Shown in pieces: positions 43,668 through 56,100 of a DNA stretch of 64,000 nucleotides. The notes under the pieces are model-generated. The model did not search any database and was not told the DNA's origin. It saw only the letters and a program-made list of their open reading frames with translations. The number at the start of each line of letters is the position of its first letter. The first letter of the stretch is position 1. Source of the stretch: Pyrus communis (taxonomy: Eukaryota; Streptophyta; Magnoliopsida; Rosales; Rosaceae); NCBI RefSeq assembly GCF_963583255.1, contig NC_084819.1, forward strand, positions 12,120,471 through 12,184,470, in the 5' to 3' direction. The translations under genes were made by a program, and so were the position numbers.

Positions 43668-46600
43668 ATGAATGTGGTTGGCAAAGTTGGGAGCCTAATT
43701 TCCCAAGGTGTTTACTCTGTTGCCACCCCTTTTCATCCGTTTGGCGGGGCTGTTGATGTCATTGTGGTTCAGCAGCAGGATGGGACGTTTAGGAGCACAC
43801 CTTGGTATGTCCGGTTTGGTAAATTTCAGGGTGTTCTCAAAGGTGCGGAGAAGATGGTCCGCATCAATGTAAATGGCACAGATGCCAATTTCCATATGTA
43901 TCTTGATAACTCGGGTGAGGCTTATTTTATAAAGGAGGTTGAATCGGGTAAAGTAAGTGAGATAAATGGGGTTGTCAAGGATTCTGAAAATTCAGAAGCT
44001 ACACAAGGGGATAATACTTTCGATGGTGATGGCCAAAGTCATGAAATTCGTAGACTTGAGCACAGTTTCTCTGATTCTGTGGTGGTTGAAATGAGAGAGG
44101 AACACAATTCGTTTGGCGCAAAACGGATGGAGAAGGCTGAATCTGATGTTGATCGGAGGTTCTATGAATTTCAAGATGAGCAATCTTCTCTAGAGGGTTC
44201 TGTTGAGTTATCGGGGTATGGGTCTAGTCGATACGATAATCTAGACAGTGAGCGTATTGTGGAATCACAGAATTTAAACTCGGAAGTTATATTGGTGAGT
44301 GTAGATGGTTATGTATTGACAGCTCCCATCTCAGCATCAGAACAGACCGCAGAGAATGTGGAATTAGACACACCTCGATTCAATCTGGGTCCAGGTGAAG
44401 AGACGGACTTCTGTGAAGGCACTGAGGAGTTTAGTTCAGGTGAAACTGCTTGGGCTGCTGATTATATCAGTAAGCTGAATGCATCTACAGCTAGTGTTGC
44501 TTCTGGGAATGTCAGCAGCGTCCAGAAGGATAATAATGTTATTGGACATCAGTTGGAAGTTGATGAAAGAGAAGGGGAATGTGCATGTCAAGCTCAAGAA
44601 ACACAAAAGACTTCAACACAGGAAAGAGATCTTCAGGTGCATAGCAATTCAGAAGACACATCTGCTAACAAGGAAGATGTTTTCAAGTGCTGTTTGGAGC
44701 TAGAAGAAAAGGCCAAACATGAAGTGAAAGATGTTGAAAATATGGGGTCCTCATTGGAGGTTCAAAGTTCACCAGAAACATCTCATGAGACTCTTCCGGT
44801 GGTTGATAGAACTGAAGATGCTACTGTTGACTTGAGAAATAACGATGAGGTAGCTGCATCTTCTGGTTCTGTTTCACCCGACAACAATATGCCTCCACAT
44901 TTGGAAGTTGAAAATGAATCAATTGAGAAGATTGTGTGTTCTGCAGAACAAATGACTATTGACAGCATTTCTGTACATTCTGTCAGTAATGATCCAGACT
45001 GGAAGGATGGACAGTGTGTTACATCAGCAGTGGTTGATGGGACAGAAATTAATCAACAAAGACCTGAAAGTGTAGATGAATGCAGTAAAAGTGAGCTAAT
45101 AGAACCCCCAACAGAATCTTCAAGCGAAGAAACACAAAATGAGCTAATAGAACCCCCACCAGAATCGTCAAGTGAAGAAATACAAGTCCATTCAAGCATA
45201 AGTAAGCACCTCTTACCGGCTCCAATTGTTATTTAAATCTCCCTATTTTGCCATAGTCTAATTTCTGTTTATTGTTCAATTTCCAGGGTTTGAGATTTCT
45301 CTCTGTGCGAATGAACTTCGTCCGGGTATGGGGGTGAAAGCTGCTGCTGAAACCTTTGCTGCGCATCGTGTATCTGCAGAGGATTTTATAAGTTCTGCAA
45401 CATCAATTTTGAAAAATGAAAATCTGATTGTCAGATATAGGGAAAGATACTTTTCGTGGGAAAAAGCAGCTCCTGCTGTTCTTGGAATGGCTGCTTTTAA
45501 TCTAGATTTATCTGTTGAGCCCAAGGATGCAATTCCTGTCGAACAAGATGGCTCAGAAAAACCAAGGAATGAGGATCCTGGAACGCCCTCCACTCCTTCT
45601 GGACGCAGATGGAGGCTCTGGCCCATTCCATTTAGGAGGGTCAAAACACTTGAGCACACCGACAGCAATTCATCAAATGAGGATGAATTTGTTGATTCTG
45701 AATCTGGTCTGCCGAACTCACAAGTTGAAACGGTTCCTGAGTCCCCTCAGAAGCAATTTGTAAGGACAAATGTTCCCACCACGGAGCAGATAGCATCTTT
45801 AAATCTCAAAGAAGGTCAAAATATGATAACTTTCAGTTTCTCTACAAGGGTTTGGGGGACACAACAGGTTTGCCAATCATCTGGTGTTTCAACTATATTT
45901 TGAGCTATAGCCGGATAGAGTTATATATTTCTACCATTTAGCTGCTAACCCATGTTTATCTTTACCAGGTTGATGCACATATATACTTGTGGAAATGGAA
46001 TGCCAGAATTGTAATTTCTGATGTTGATGGAACTATTACCAAGTAAGGCTACTGTCATGTAATATGGTTTGGATTGCTAAATAGGATTGCTTCTGCAACT
46101 TTCCATTGCCATAGGAGATGTAGTTTAGTGCTGGACAATCATACAAATTAGTCCTTTGGACTATCGACAGCACATGAAATCTGCAAAGCTATAAAAAAAA
46201 ATAAAACATTTCAAAGATACAAAAAAGACAAGATATTTTACCATCATGATAATATTAATGCTTAGTTGAATGATAAAATTTTTCACCTTGATGCATTTTA
46301 CCAGGTCAGATGTGTTAGGTCAGTTCATGCCATTAGTTGGAAAGGATTGGACGCATACTGGTGTGTCTAGACTTTTCTCTGCGATTAAGGTACATCTCTT
46401 GATTGCATAACTTATCAATTAAGGTTATCGGCCTGATTCTCAGTCAAGGTTCATTAAGGTCATTGTAGGAACATTGCAATTAATTTTTATAATTTTATTT
46501 TTACATTGTCATGGACTGATTTGCTTTTCTTTTGTGGACGGGTATCTAATATTGATTCCTGCTTTTAATACAGGAAAATGGATATCAGCTACTGTTTTTG

Positions 46601-48762
46601 AGTGCACGTGCAATCGTACAGGCATATCTAACGAGAAGCTTTTTACTCAACCTAAAACAGGTAATCTAATAATAGCCTGGTTTTTGGTCTCCCTTTCCTT
46701 CTAATCCAACACCAAAATTTTGTTCTTTACCTCCTTTATGTGATTAAAGGCAGATATTAGACTTGTAAGATTGAGATTGTCGAGGCTTTGTTGATAGAAT
46801 TGCATAACCAATTTGGTTACTCTCCTGTACTTGCAGGATGGAAAAGCTTTACCCAATGGACCTGTTGTTATCTCACCTGATGGATTATTTCCTTCATTGT
46901 TTCGTGAAGGTGAGGTCATCTCTGTAATTTATGTTCTGCTTGCATAACTAACTTTGTTATAATGTTGTTTATGCCCACTCTGTAACTGTAGACGTTACCG
47001 CTTTTCTCATGAAGTAAATCTCTGTGAAAATTAAACTCAAATGGAAACTAACAATGCAGAAAGGCAAACACTGGAAGTTTTTGTAGTGTTTATGACAAAA
47101 TAGATTTTTTAGATGGTGGTAGGTTGATTTGGATCAAATCAGCGTATTTTGGCCATGACATTGTTATGTGTGGTGCTGTTGTTAAACAAGCAACTATTCT
47201 TGCTTTCCAGTTCACTATTGATATCCGATGAGACCAATGTTTCAAATATCCTGGATATGCTCGATATTTCCATGGAAATATCCAAAAATTCAGGGAATGA
47301 TATGGAAAGAGGGGGTGAAGTCTAAACTTCACCCCATATCCGCGATATTTCTGGAAATCAGTCAATTTCCTCGATATTTTCGATATTTTCAGGAAATATC
47401 CAGTGTTTGCAGACAATTTGCAAAAAGTTTGCAGGAAATATCCATGAGCCTATGTATTCTTTATTTTTTAAATTCTTTCTTTATGGTATTAGTTTACTTC
47501 AATAAAACTTGTACTGCTTTCATGACGAAAATTTCAACTAATTTATATGTAATTTATTCTTTCTAGCGAAATGCTTTATCTTATTACTTGTCATTAGAAG
47601 GAAGTTTTTCTTCTCACATATCACATACCTATTGTTTACACAATATCTAATCATTAATTCTTGATTCGTACTTGTGTTGTGGCTTCATATGACATTCCCT
47701 AAAAAAATAATTTTAAATTTCCACGTTTTTGAGCAAATTTCCATCATTTCCATCGAAGGCAATTGATATCAATATCGATATATGATCGATATTTCCACAA
47801 ATTTGTCTATCGATATTTCCACCGATACCGATATTTTAAACACTGGATGAGACTCACATTCTCTATAGATTTGGATATGCAATCATGAGAACCTTTTGAT
47901 GTGTCATTCACTTGGCTTAGACGTTACTGACTTCATCATTTGTTAGTTCATTGACCTTTGACAAATAAGATATTAGTTTGTCTCCGTTATACATCATACC
48001 ACCACTACCATATACTAAATAGCTCATTTAGTTGCTTACGATTTTGAATTCTGCCTGCTTTAAGTTTTGAGATTATATAGTTGGTGCTGATCAGTTTGTT
48101 TTTTCCTATTTGCTGATGGCAGTCGTAAGAAGAGCACCACATGAATTCAAAATTGCCTGTTTAGAGGTAAGTAGGAGATAAAGATTAGCTCGAGTTCAAA
48201 TTCGAACACTTTGGGTTGTATCCCTTTCTTCTAACAGTTGCGATGCATGCTAATTGCTAAATCACATATTACAGGACATTAAAAAACTCTTCCCCGCCGA
48301 TTACAATCCATTCTATGCAGGATTTGGAAATAGAGACACGGATGAGCTCAGCTACAGGAAAATTGGGATTCCAAAGGGCAAAATATTCATAATCAATCCC
48401 AAGGTATATTTCATATTTATCTTCCGGTGATGGTTTTTACAAACGAAAGAGAGCAATGCATGTCTCTTGTGTGGCTAAACCGTGGTGATTAACTGGTAGG
48501 GTGAGGTGGCCATCAGCCATCATCCCGTTGATGTGAAGACGTACACATCTTTGCACACTCTTGTCAACGACATGTTTCCTCCAACTTCACTGGTTGAGCA
48601 GGTAAATACTCTTTTGCATCCTTTCCTCCGAACATAATCCATAGTATCTAACTCAATTTTGTCTTCATCGCTGATGATGGACGAACCTGGTTTTCGACAT
48701 ATGTGCAGGAAGACTTCAACTCGTGGAACTACTGGAAAGTGCCATTGCCGGAAATTGACTGA
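43668..48762 (+). CDS. PAH1: Phosphatidate phosphatase, lipin family
   Basis: Ten coding exons by GT-AG and frame: 43668-45201, 45287-45867, 45969-46042, 46305-46389, 46574-46660, 46837-46909, 48123-48166, 48275-48403, 48500-48601, 48709-48762, giving about 920 residues. The N-terminal lipin domain is at residues ~1-110 ([35 protein letters not shown]). A long variable acidic/Ser region follows, then a middle conserved block ([12 protein letters not shown]). The HAD-type catalytic domain has DVDGT at 723-727 and continues with the LNS2 region ([20 protein letters not shown]). It dephosphorylates phosphatidate to diacylglycerol at the ER, controlling galactolipid and phospholipid supply. The N-terminus looks PAH1-like rather than PAH2-like, from memory. 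Length is close to plant PAH1, which is around 900. Intron 6 carries a MITE. A polyadenylation signal AATAAA is at 48998-49003. Confidence 0.93.
47235..47845. mobile_element. hAT-type MITE in PAH1 intron 6, 8-bp TSD
   Basis: Perfect 8-bp repeat gatgagac at 47227-47234 and 47846-47853. Ends caatgtttcaaatatcc and complement cagtgtttaaaatatcgg. Many 'gatatttcc' motifs lie near both ends. 611 bp, non-coding. It enlarges intron 6 to about 1.2 kb. Confidence 0.85.
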
Positions 48763-48997
48763 TGGATGTCACTTGCAGAAAAGCAACTCCCCTTTGGCCA
48801 AACACGGCGGTGTTGGTGGCTTCGAGGACTAGCTATAGATGAAGTAGAGAGAACAATACTCCACATTGTTGCTGATCATCTCCATTCTATGCACATAATA
48901 GAACTGGGGATTACTCTTTTTTGGTCAGTTGTATTATCAGTGTAATATCCAAGCCATTGACATTGTACTAGAATTTCCGAATTTTGATAGGAAAGAA

Positions 48998-49003
48998 AAT
49001 AAA
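48998..49003 (+). terminator. PAH1 polyadenylation signal
   Basis: AATAAA about 236 bases after the stop codon, followed by a T-rich region. Plausible but not confirmed. Confidence 0.5.
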
Positions 49004-49009
49004 GCTCTC

Positions 49010-50133
49010 TTAAAGAATAAAAGTTCTTGTCACACTTGCCCCTCCCATTTTGCCCTTCTCCTTTTGTATTAGTGAATTACTTTTTCTTAGGCCACTAAGC
49101 TAGCATGGATTGTCCCTTCCTTGTACTTAAGTTGAAACCTCTCTTGCCACTTTGTACTGCGGATCTCGCTAAAAACAAGTTTGAAACAAATTATTATGAC
49201 TAATCCATTGTGAGGTTTAGTACATTTTCTTATCCTTTAGCGTAGAAAATATCTAATGTAATAAAAAAAAAAAAAAAAGTTGAAACCTCTCTTTTTGTAG
49301 TTTAAAGTAATTTGGAATATCGTCTTGTCGGAAAAATCTTCACAAAACTCCCACAAATTGAAACAAAGATAGGAAAGACGCAAATCACTATTACTGGTAA
49401 AGCGAAAATTGGAGCATTGGTACTTTGGCTTTGGGATTTTGGTCCCTGGATTAGAAATCCCTGAATATTAATTCATCAACTAAAAAACATGAGAATTACA
49501 AGTGATGGATTTGCCCTAGTAATTTGAGTCTTCCTCTCGTCCGGGTTCAAACCCTTCTATTCCTACTCCCTCTCCCTGGACCGCTTGTACTAAAAAAAAA
49601 AAAAATTTGATCCCTAAACTAAATATCCGCATGTAAATTTTGAATTTCTCTTAAGTATGTTTCTTATTATCAAGTACAACTTGAAATTATTAATGAATAA
49701 AAAGTGACTAAAAAAAGAGAGAATTAAAGTTTAAGCCTGGAACGACGTCGTGAAGGCTTAAAAAATTTACGAGTTTTCTTCCGAGAATTCCTCCAGGTCC
49801 CCATGCAACAGGGAAGAAAGAGGGCAGTTTGGTAAATTCGTAGTCCAAAAAGGCCAAAAAGGAATGGGAACAAAAGGGAAAAGAAAACCGCGCAAACAAA
49901 GCAGTCCCAACTAAAACCAGAAAAAACCGTTGATTTCGTTTTGCAGTTGCACCCAAAGAAATCGCTCGACTCGTTCCTCTTCGTCTTCCTCTTCCGGCGT
50001 TCATCAACCCAAAATCAGCCCAATTTCACCATTAAATCTGTAATTTATTCCTAATTTCTCAATATTTATTTCATTATTTGTTTGGAGGGCGGGAAATTGC
50101 GAGAGAAAAAGGAGAGAGCGTGCGTCGGATGAC
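49010..50133. other. Intergenic, SINE fragments, promoter and leader of next gene
   Basis: A SINE-like copy at about 49150-49279 (cgctaaaaacaagtttgaaac, 'cattgtgaggtttagtac', A tail) and a second, different A-tailed repeat at 49495-49602 with a B-box-like 'gggttcaaacc'. The 5' UTR of the following gene probably lies within 49930-50133. Confidence 0.5.
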
Positions 50134-53100
50134 ATGTCGTGGATTAGAAATGCGGTGAACCTGGCAGTGGAAGCAGGGGCCGCCAACAGCCTCACCCGCA
50201 CCGTACGAAACTACACCGACACCGTCGTCCTCCACGCCGGCAATGCCGTCGCCGGCGGAGCTAGACTCCTCCTCCCTGACCGCATTGTACTATTTTCCTC
50301 ACTTGTTTTCCGTTTGACAAAAAAATCATATTTTGATTCAAGTCCCTTTATTAATGTCTTATTTTCTGTTTATTTGGATGGCCTGTTTGGAAGCTTTTCA
50401 GAATGGCCAAAAGCATTTTTGGTTGTTACACATACACTTGTAATTGCTTTTTCAGAAAGCAATTGAATTTTGGCTGGGAAATTGATTGTTGCACTCCCCT
50501 TTACTCCTTTCCACTCGCCCCTCTTGTTTCTAATTGTAAAATTGAATAAATAAGGGGAGAATAAGGGACAAAATGAGAGTGCGAAAATGAGTTCAACAAG
50601 GTTCTATCGAAAGTGCTTTTAGCAAAAATGCTTTCGAAAAGAAGTGCATTTTAGAGAAACATGTCCAAACGGACCAATTTATTTCGAGAAAAATGAATGC
50701 CCTTTTCATATTTGCTTTATTTATTTGTTTGGTTGGTGTTGGTTTGAGCTTTTGTATTTTAACTTATAAGTTTTGTTTGCATGGTTTTTGCTTCTCAGCG
50801 TCCCAGGAATTTACAGAGTTTTAAGCAGACTGTGAAAAGATTGGAAGAAGTTTCTGTTTCTTGTAGAGGTGTAGAAAGGGTTCAGCTGCTGAGGAGGTGG
50901 CTGGTTTCACTCAAAGAAATCGAGAGATTGTCCACCCTTTACAACGCGAGAAACGGAAAGGGTTCTGAAGACCACCTTAAATCCGATGAGTCAGCAGACT
51001 CCCCGAGGAAACCTACCCTGGTGAGTAAGTCCTACACTTTGTGTTCGCTGCTGCTGTTGTTTTTTAGTTGCTCTTCTGTAATTCTTGCTTTAATGTTTGC
51101 GACAGGTTTATTACGTAGACTCTGATGCTGGAGATGAACCGAAAACTTTTCGTGATGTCTTTCTTCATAGCCAAGCTCTGGAGGGCATGACATTATCCAC
51201 GGTAAGTTGAACAAGTACAAATGTTCGCTTTCGATAGGCTTGATAACATTCTCCTTGTAATATAATATATGATGAGTGAGATTTCTCTATTCATACTTGG
51301 TTGACATAGAATTAGAAGGAAGTGGTTATTTTCTGCTACCAACTACAAAGCTGATCCCTAGTGTATATATGACAAGTGAATAGAGCACCGGTAAAGCGAG
51401 ATTTCTCTATTCATACTTTCTTCATAGCCAAGCTCTGGAGGGCATGACATTATCCACGGTGTGCATAATAATTCCATTATAAGTAGAGAGAACCTTTTTT
51501 TGAATTATACACGGAAAATTTGAATGAAATGTTTCTGATGGATTAAGATTTCTTTCTTCTCCTTCTAACCTGTGTGAAAAGTTTTAGAAGTATGATATCT
51601 AGAATTTTCATCCTTTCGGCATTCCCTTGAGTTTTAGTGACTTCTGTATGCAATGGCTGGGCTTTGTATTTGCTGATCCATGGAGTTTAACCGCAGGTTA
51701 ACTCTTTTGTATGACTCAGATTCTTGAAGAGCCAAATGAGGAAGAAGTTTCGCTACTTTTGGAGATATATGGGTGATTTTTCTCACTCTTTGAATCTTCT
51801 TATTATGGCTGATTGTTATTGTCATTACTTGTTTGGGACAACTTAGGTCCTTAAAATTACAGTTTTAGCAGATGACAGTTAAAAAAATTCTATTCAGTTG
51901 AGATTTATCTAAACTCTAAAGATAGCTTTTGCAGATAATATTTTTTGAATATTAAATATTACGTGAATTTTCTTGTATGGTTACATACAGGCTCTGTCTT
52001 ACAGGAGGAAAGGAAGTACATAATGCAGTAATGAGCAGCGTACAGAATTTGGCAATTGCACTTTCGTACTATCAAGATGAAGTACTGGTAAGGACGGGGT
52101 ATGCATGTCTTCAGCATGACAGCATGCGCATTTACATGGGGTTTAGATTGTATGCCTCTAAACAATATTGAGATCAGACACCTAAAAGGGTCCCTATATT
52201 CAGCTTTTGCAAGGGGCCATATAAATCTCAGAACCCGAGCCTGTACTCTAAATAGTACTAGGAAGCTCATTTAGCCGATGGAACCATTAAGTATGCTACA
52301 ATTTGATGCAAGTTTCCCGTCCTTTGATTTATGATCTAATAAATTAATGTGTGATTGAGATTTTGAGTCTCAATCCAATCTAAGTTTTAAAGATATAAGG
52401 TGTTTCTTGTTAGAATTGATATATTATTATCATCTGAAGGCTCAAGTTCCCAACAAATTGTTCCCTTTTTTCTCATGTTCTCAAACCGCCATCTTCTGTA
52501 TGGCAGAGCATGGTTTTCTCGCTACATGATGCACCATGTTTTTAATTTTCCAGATTATACCATAGCTTAAGTAAAAAGCAGCAGCATTTTTAACATCACA
52601 CAATCATGTTGCAAACTAAATTTTTTTATTTTAGCACCTGCATCCCTTCCTCTCTTCTCTGTTTTACTTTCTACTGCTCTTTTCAGATAAAGCGAGAAGA
52701 ATTGCTCCAATTTGCTCAAAGTGCAATTGCAGGGCTGAAAATAAATGCAGATCTTGCAAGGTGGTCGTTGAGGAACACAGTTTTTCCATTTTTATTGTTG
52801 CATGTTTGGGCATTGACATGAGCACTAAGAGATATTTGGAATGTAAATGACTGTTTTATTATTGGTCTTTGATGTATTGTGTTGTGCTGGTTTTTTCTTT
52901 GATATATAATAGCTCCACTCCATGCCTTGAAATGTTAAGTTTGTTCTCTGTATGCTGCAGTAGGCATTGCATGTCAAAGTTACAATTACATGTTTGAATG
53001 TTGATAGTCAGTATGCTTTCTCAATATGTATAATGTATATGCACTATATATGTATATATATGATCTGTGTGTGTGCGAGCACGTGCGTGTGTTCTTTGTG

Positions 53101-56100
53101 TGCATTTGATTTATGAAACGTCATACCAGTTAAGCATATTTTTGTAACTGTCTTTCTATACCATTTCAGTATGAGCTCTTATAGTTTGGTTGTCTTTGGT
53201 AGTTGATTTTGTATAGGAAAGTAATAACAGTATTTATTTTTGGTTTGCTTACGCTCTATTGATTTCCTTTAATGAATGTTGATTCACCTAATCTTGTTCT
53301 CCACAACTTCCGGTGACTTGTTCCGTGCTCTCAGAATAGATGCTGAAGCCTGCAGTATAAGGGAAGAACTTGATAAATTGATGGCACACCAGAAGCCTCT
53401 TAGTGAAGGTTGTGAAAAATCATCTAAGAAGACAAGAGATGCGACAATAGAGGTAAGCTTGATGTTCTTATTTATGCAGATGCACGACATACGTATTCAA
53501 ATCCACTCACATTTGCATGGAGTTTCACGCACACATGCAGATACATAGCCCATACATGCACAGACTTCAATTGAGATGATTTTATGTCCAACCTTTATTT
53601 TGACTTTAGGAAGACTTCTCTTTTCTTGTTTGCATACTTGTTTTAATATTTTTTTGATTTATCTATGCTTCTGTAATAATATTTTCATATCCGATGTGTT
53701 CCCAACTTCCCATTTCTTAACACATCAAAAAGCATAAACGTATGTATTATCTTGTTATATCTTAGTACTGTAATCATCACTTGACCATTTCTGTTAATCT
53801 TTTTTATTAGAGCTGTGCACTGCGCTTCGGTTAATTTAGTCCAAGGATTGTGCTCAACTAATTTTAGAAGAAGGATAAAAGAATGTGAATAGGGTCTTTT
53901 GGGTTCAGATTTAGTGCAGTTGTGCCGAGCATGGTTCAGGCAGCTAACTGGTCATTCATTTTTAGATGCAGTTGTATTTGCGATGATTTTTAATAAGGAG
54001 TTTTGGTAGTTAAGTGCAAATGACTGAAAGTTTTGATTTCCTTGCAGAATTTAAAAGACGCGCTTGTAGAAATTCAACTATGTTCCAGGTTGGAGGCTCT
54101 GTTACTAAAGAAGAAATCATTGAGCAATGGGGACTCACCCGAGATGCATTATGAAAAGGTCAAGGAAACCAATTGTCAAGTAGTCATCTTACAGAAGTTC
54201 TAAAATTCTTCTAGATTTCATTTTTTCTTTTTTTACTGAACAAGAAGCTTAACTGTGCCGCTAGAGGGGCACCGCACCTGTTCAGGATATTAGGCCCCAT
54301 ATTCTTAGTCTTGGGTCAAGACTTCTCTTATTAGTATTTAACTACCGTGTTCTATGTCTTGCAGGTTGAGAAATTGAAAATATTATCAGAATCTCTTGCT
54401 AACTCCACCTCACAAGCTGAAAAGCGCATTTCAGACCACAGGTTTCAAATATTATCTTAAAAGATTTTTTCTGTGTGTCTATGGGTGCGAGCGTATGCAT
54501 GCAGGTTTCCATTCTCTATTTTTCTGTCCCTGTATCACTACATATGTGTCAAGAAAATAGATGCTTGACTTATCACATCCGTTGTGAAGATTTCCGTCAT
54601 GACCAAGTATACCAATAATTTAAAGAGTTAGCATATATTTATTTCTTTCTTTTCCATTGTGAAGATAGTGTTCACCATGACTGCGTTTGACCGATGATTT
54701 GAGTTTAAAGAGTTATCACATCCTGTGTGAAGATAGTTTTGTGTGGAATTGTAAGGGGATAGTGCACTTTGTGATCAATTCTTGTTTTGGTGCATGTCAG
54801 GGCATGCATCTCCAATATGATATTTGATTAATTGCCATTTGACATGGAAAATGTGTAAATTTTGACCATATGCGTTTTCTTAATCTGGTTGGCTTTGATT
54901 TTGGTAAAATGCTTTTCTTTGTTTTGTCCTTCAATACTTCAAGCAGGTTTCAGGAAGAAGAAGCACTCAGCTTTCGTGTAGCTAAAGCTAACGAAGTAAG
55001 CCAAGTTGAGAAGGTATATTGCCTCAAAGGACTTATTTGCGTCCAACTATGTAACTCTTTTGCACAGATATGTCTTGATTCAATTAATAAGTTATATTTC
55101 TTGAAGCCTCTCTATTATGTTAATTTCTAAAATGAGTTTTAGTCACTCAGGATTTTTGGTATCCAACACAATGGTATGTGCCAATTTAGTTTGATGATTA
55201 AATAAAAACTGCAGAGTTCACCCTCAGTTTTCATCTGTAATAATATTTTACAGAACAGATAAATGACATCTTTTTATTGGTGCACCGTTAAATTTTAATT
55301 TGGATATAGTGGACTGTTTATTCGGGATAAATTTGTTTGGTTGTGATCATTTTGTTGTTGAGGTACACATATTTTAGTAAATTTTCAGGAACTGGTGGCA
55401 GAGATCGGAAAACTTGAGAGGCAAAGAGAAGAACTCCAAAATGAACTGAAAAAGGTTCCTCCTGTGTTTCTTATGTCACTCTTTTTATGCTTTCAAAGAA
55501 AATATGCACTTTAGGAGATCGCAGTCATTCCCAATTCTGTTTATTTGATTGTTAGTTCTAGGCATTTAGGTAACATGTAATCTGACGGTAAATCGTCCAT
55601 GTGAATGGAGCCTATCAAATGTCAAATGTCACTCCTGCCAATTCTATAGTCTACAAAATGAATCCTGTTGAGTGTTTTTTTTGGTTTTTTTTGTTTTCAT
55701 AATCTTTGGCTGGAGAATGCATATACAACTAAACATTCTTTTATAGGTGATTATCGCGTTGAAGGCCGTTCGTGCACGCCTTCACAATGCAAGGGAAGAA
55801 AGAGAACAATTTGATGAAGCAAGCAATCAGATTCTTGTACACATAAAAGCAAAGGTACAATAGGTTTTTGATTATGCCCTGTTTCGCGTTCAGAATGCAT
55901 ACATTAAGTAAGGTTTTTACTGCTCTAAATTGGATGAAAATTTGATAGCTCGCTACGGAGTATCTTTTTATATTTGTTTTCTTTAATGATAGGAAGATGA
56001 GCTCTCAAAATCTATTGATTCATGTAAAGCAGAAGTTGATGTTGTAAATACGTGGGTTAGTTTTTTGGAAGATACCTGGGTTCTGCAGTCTTCGTACACA

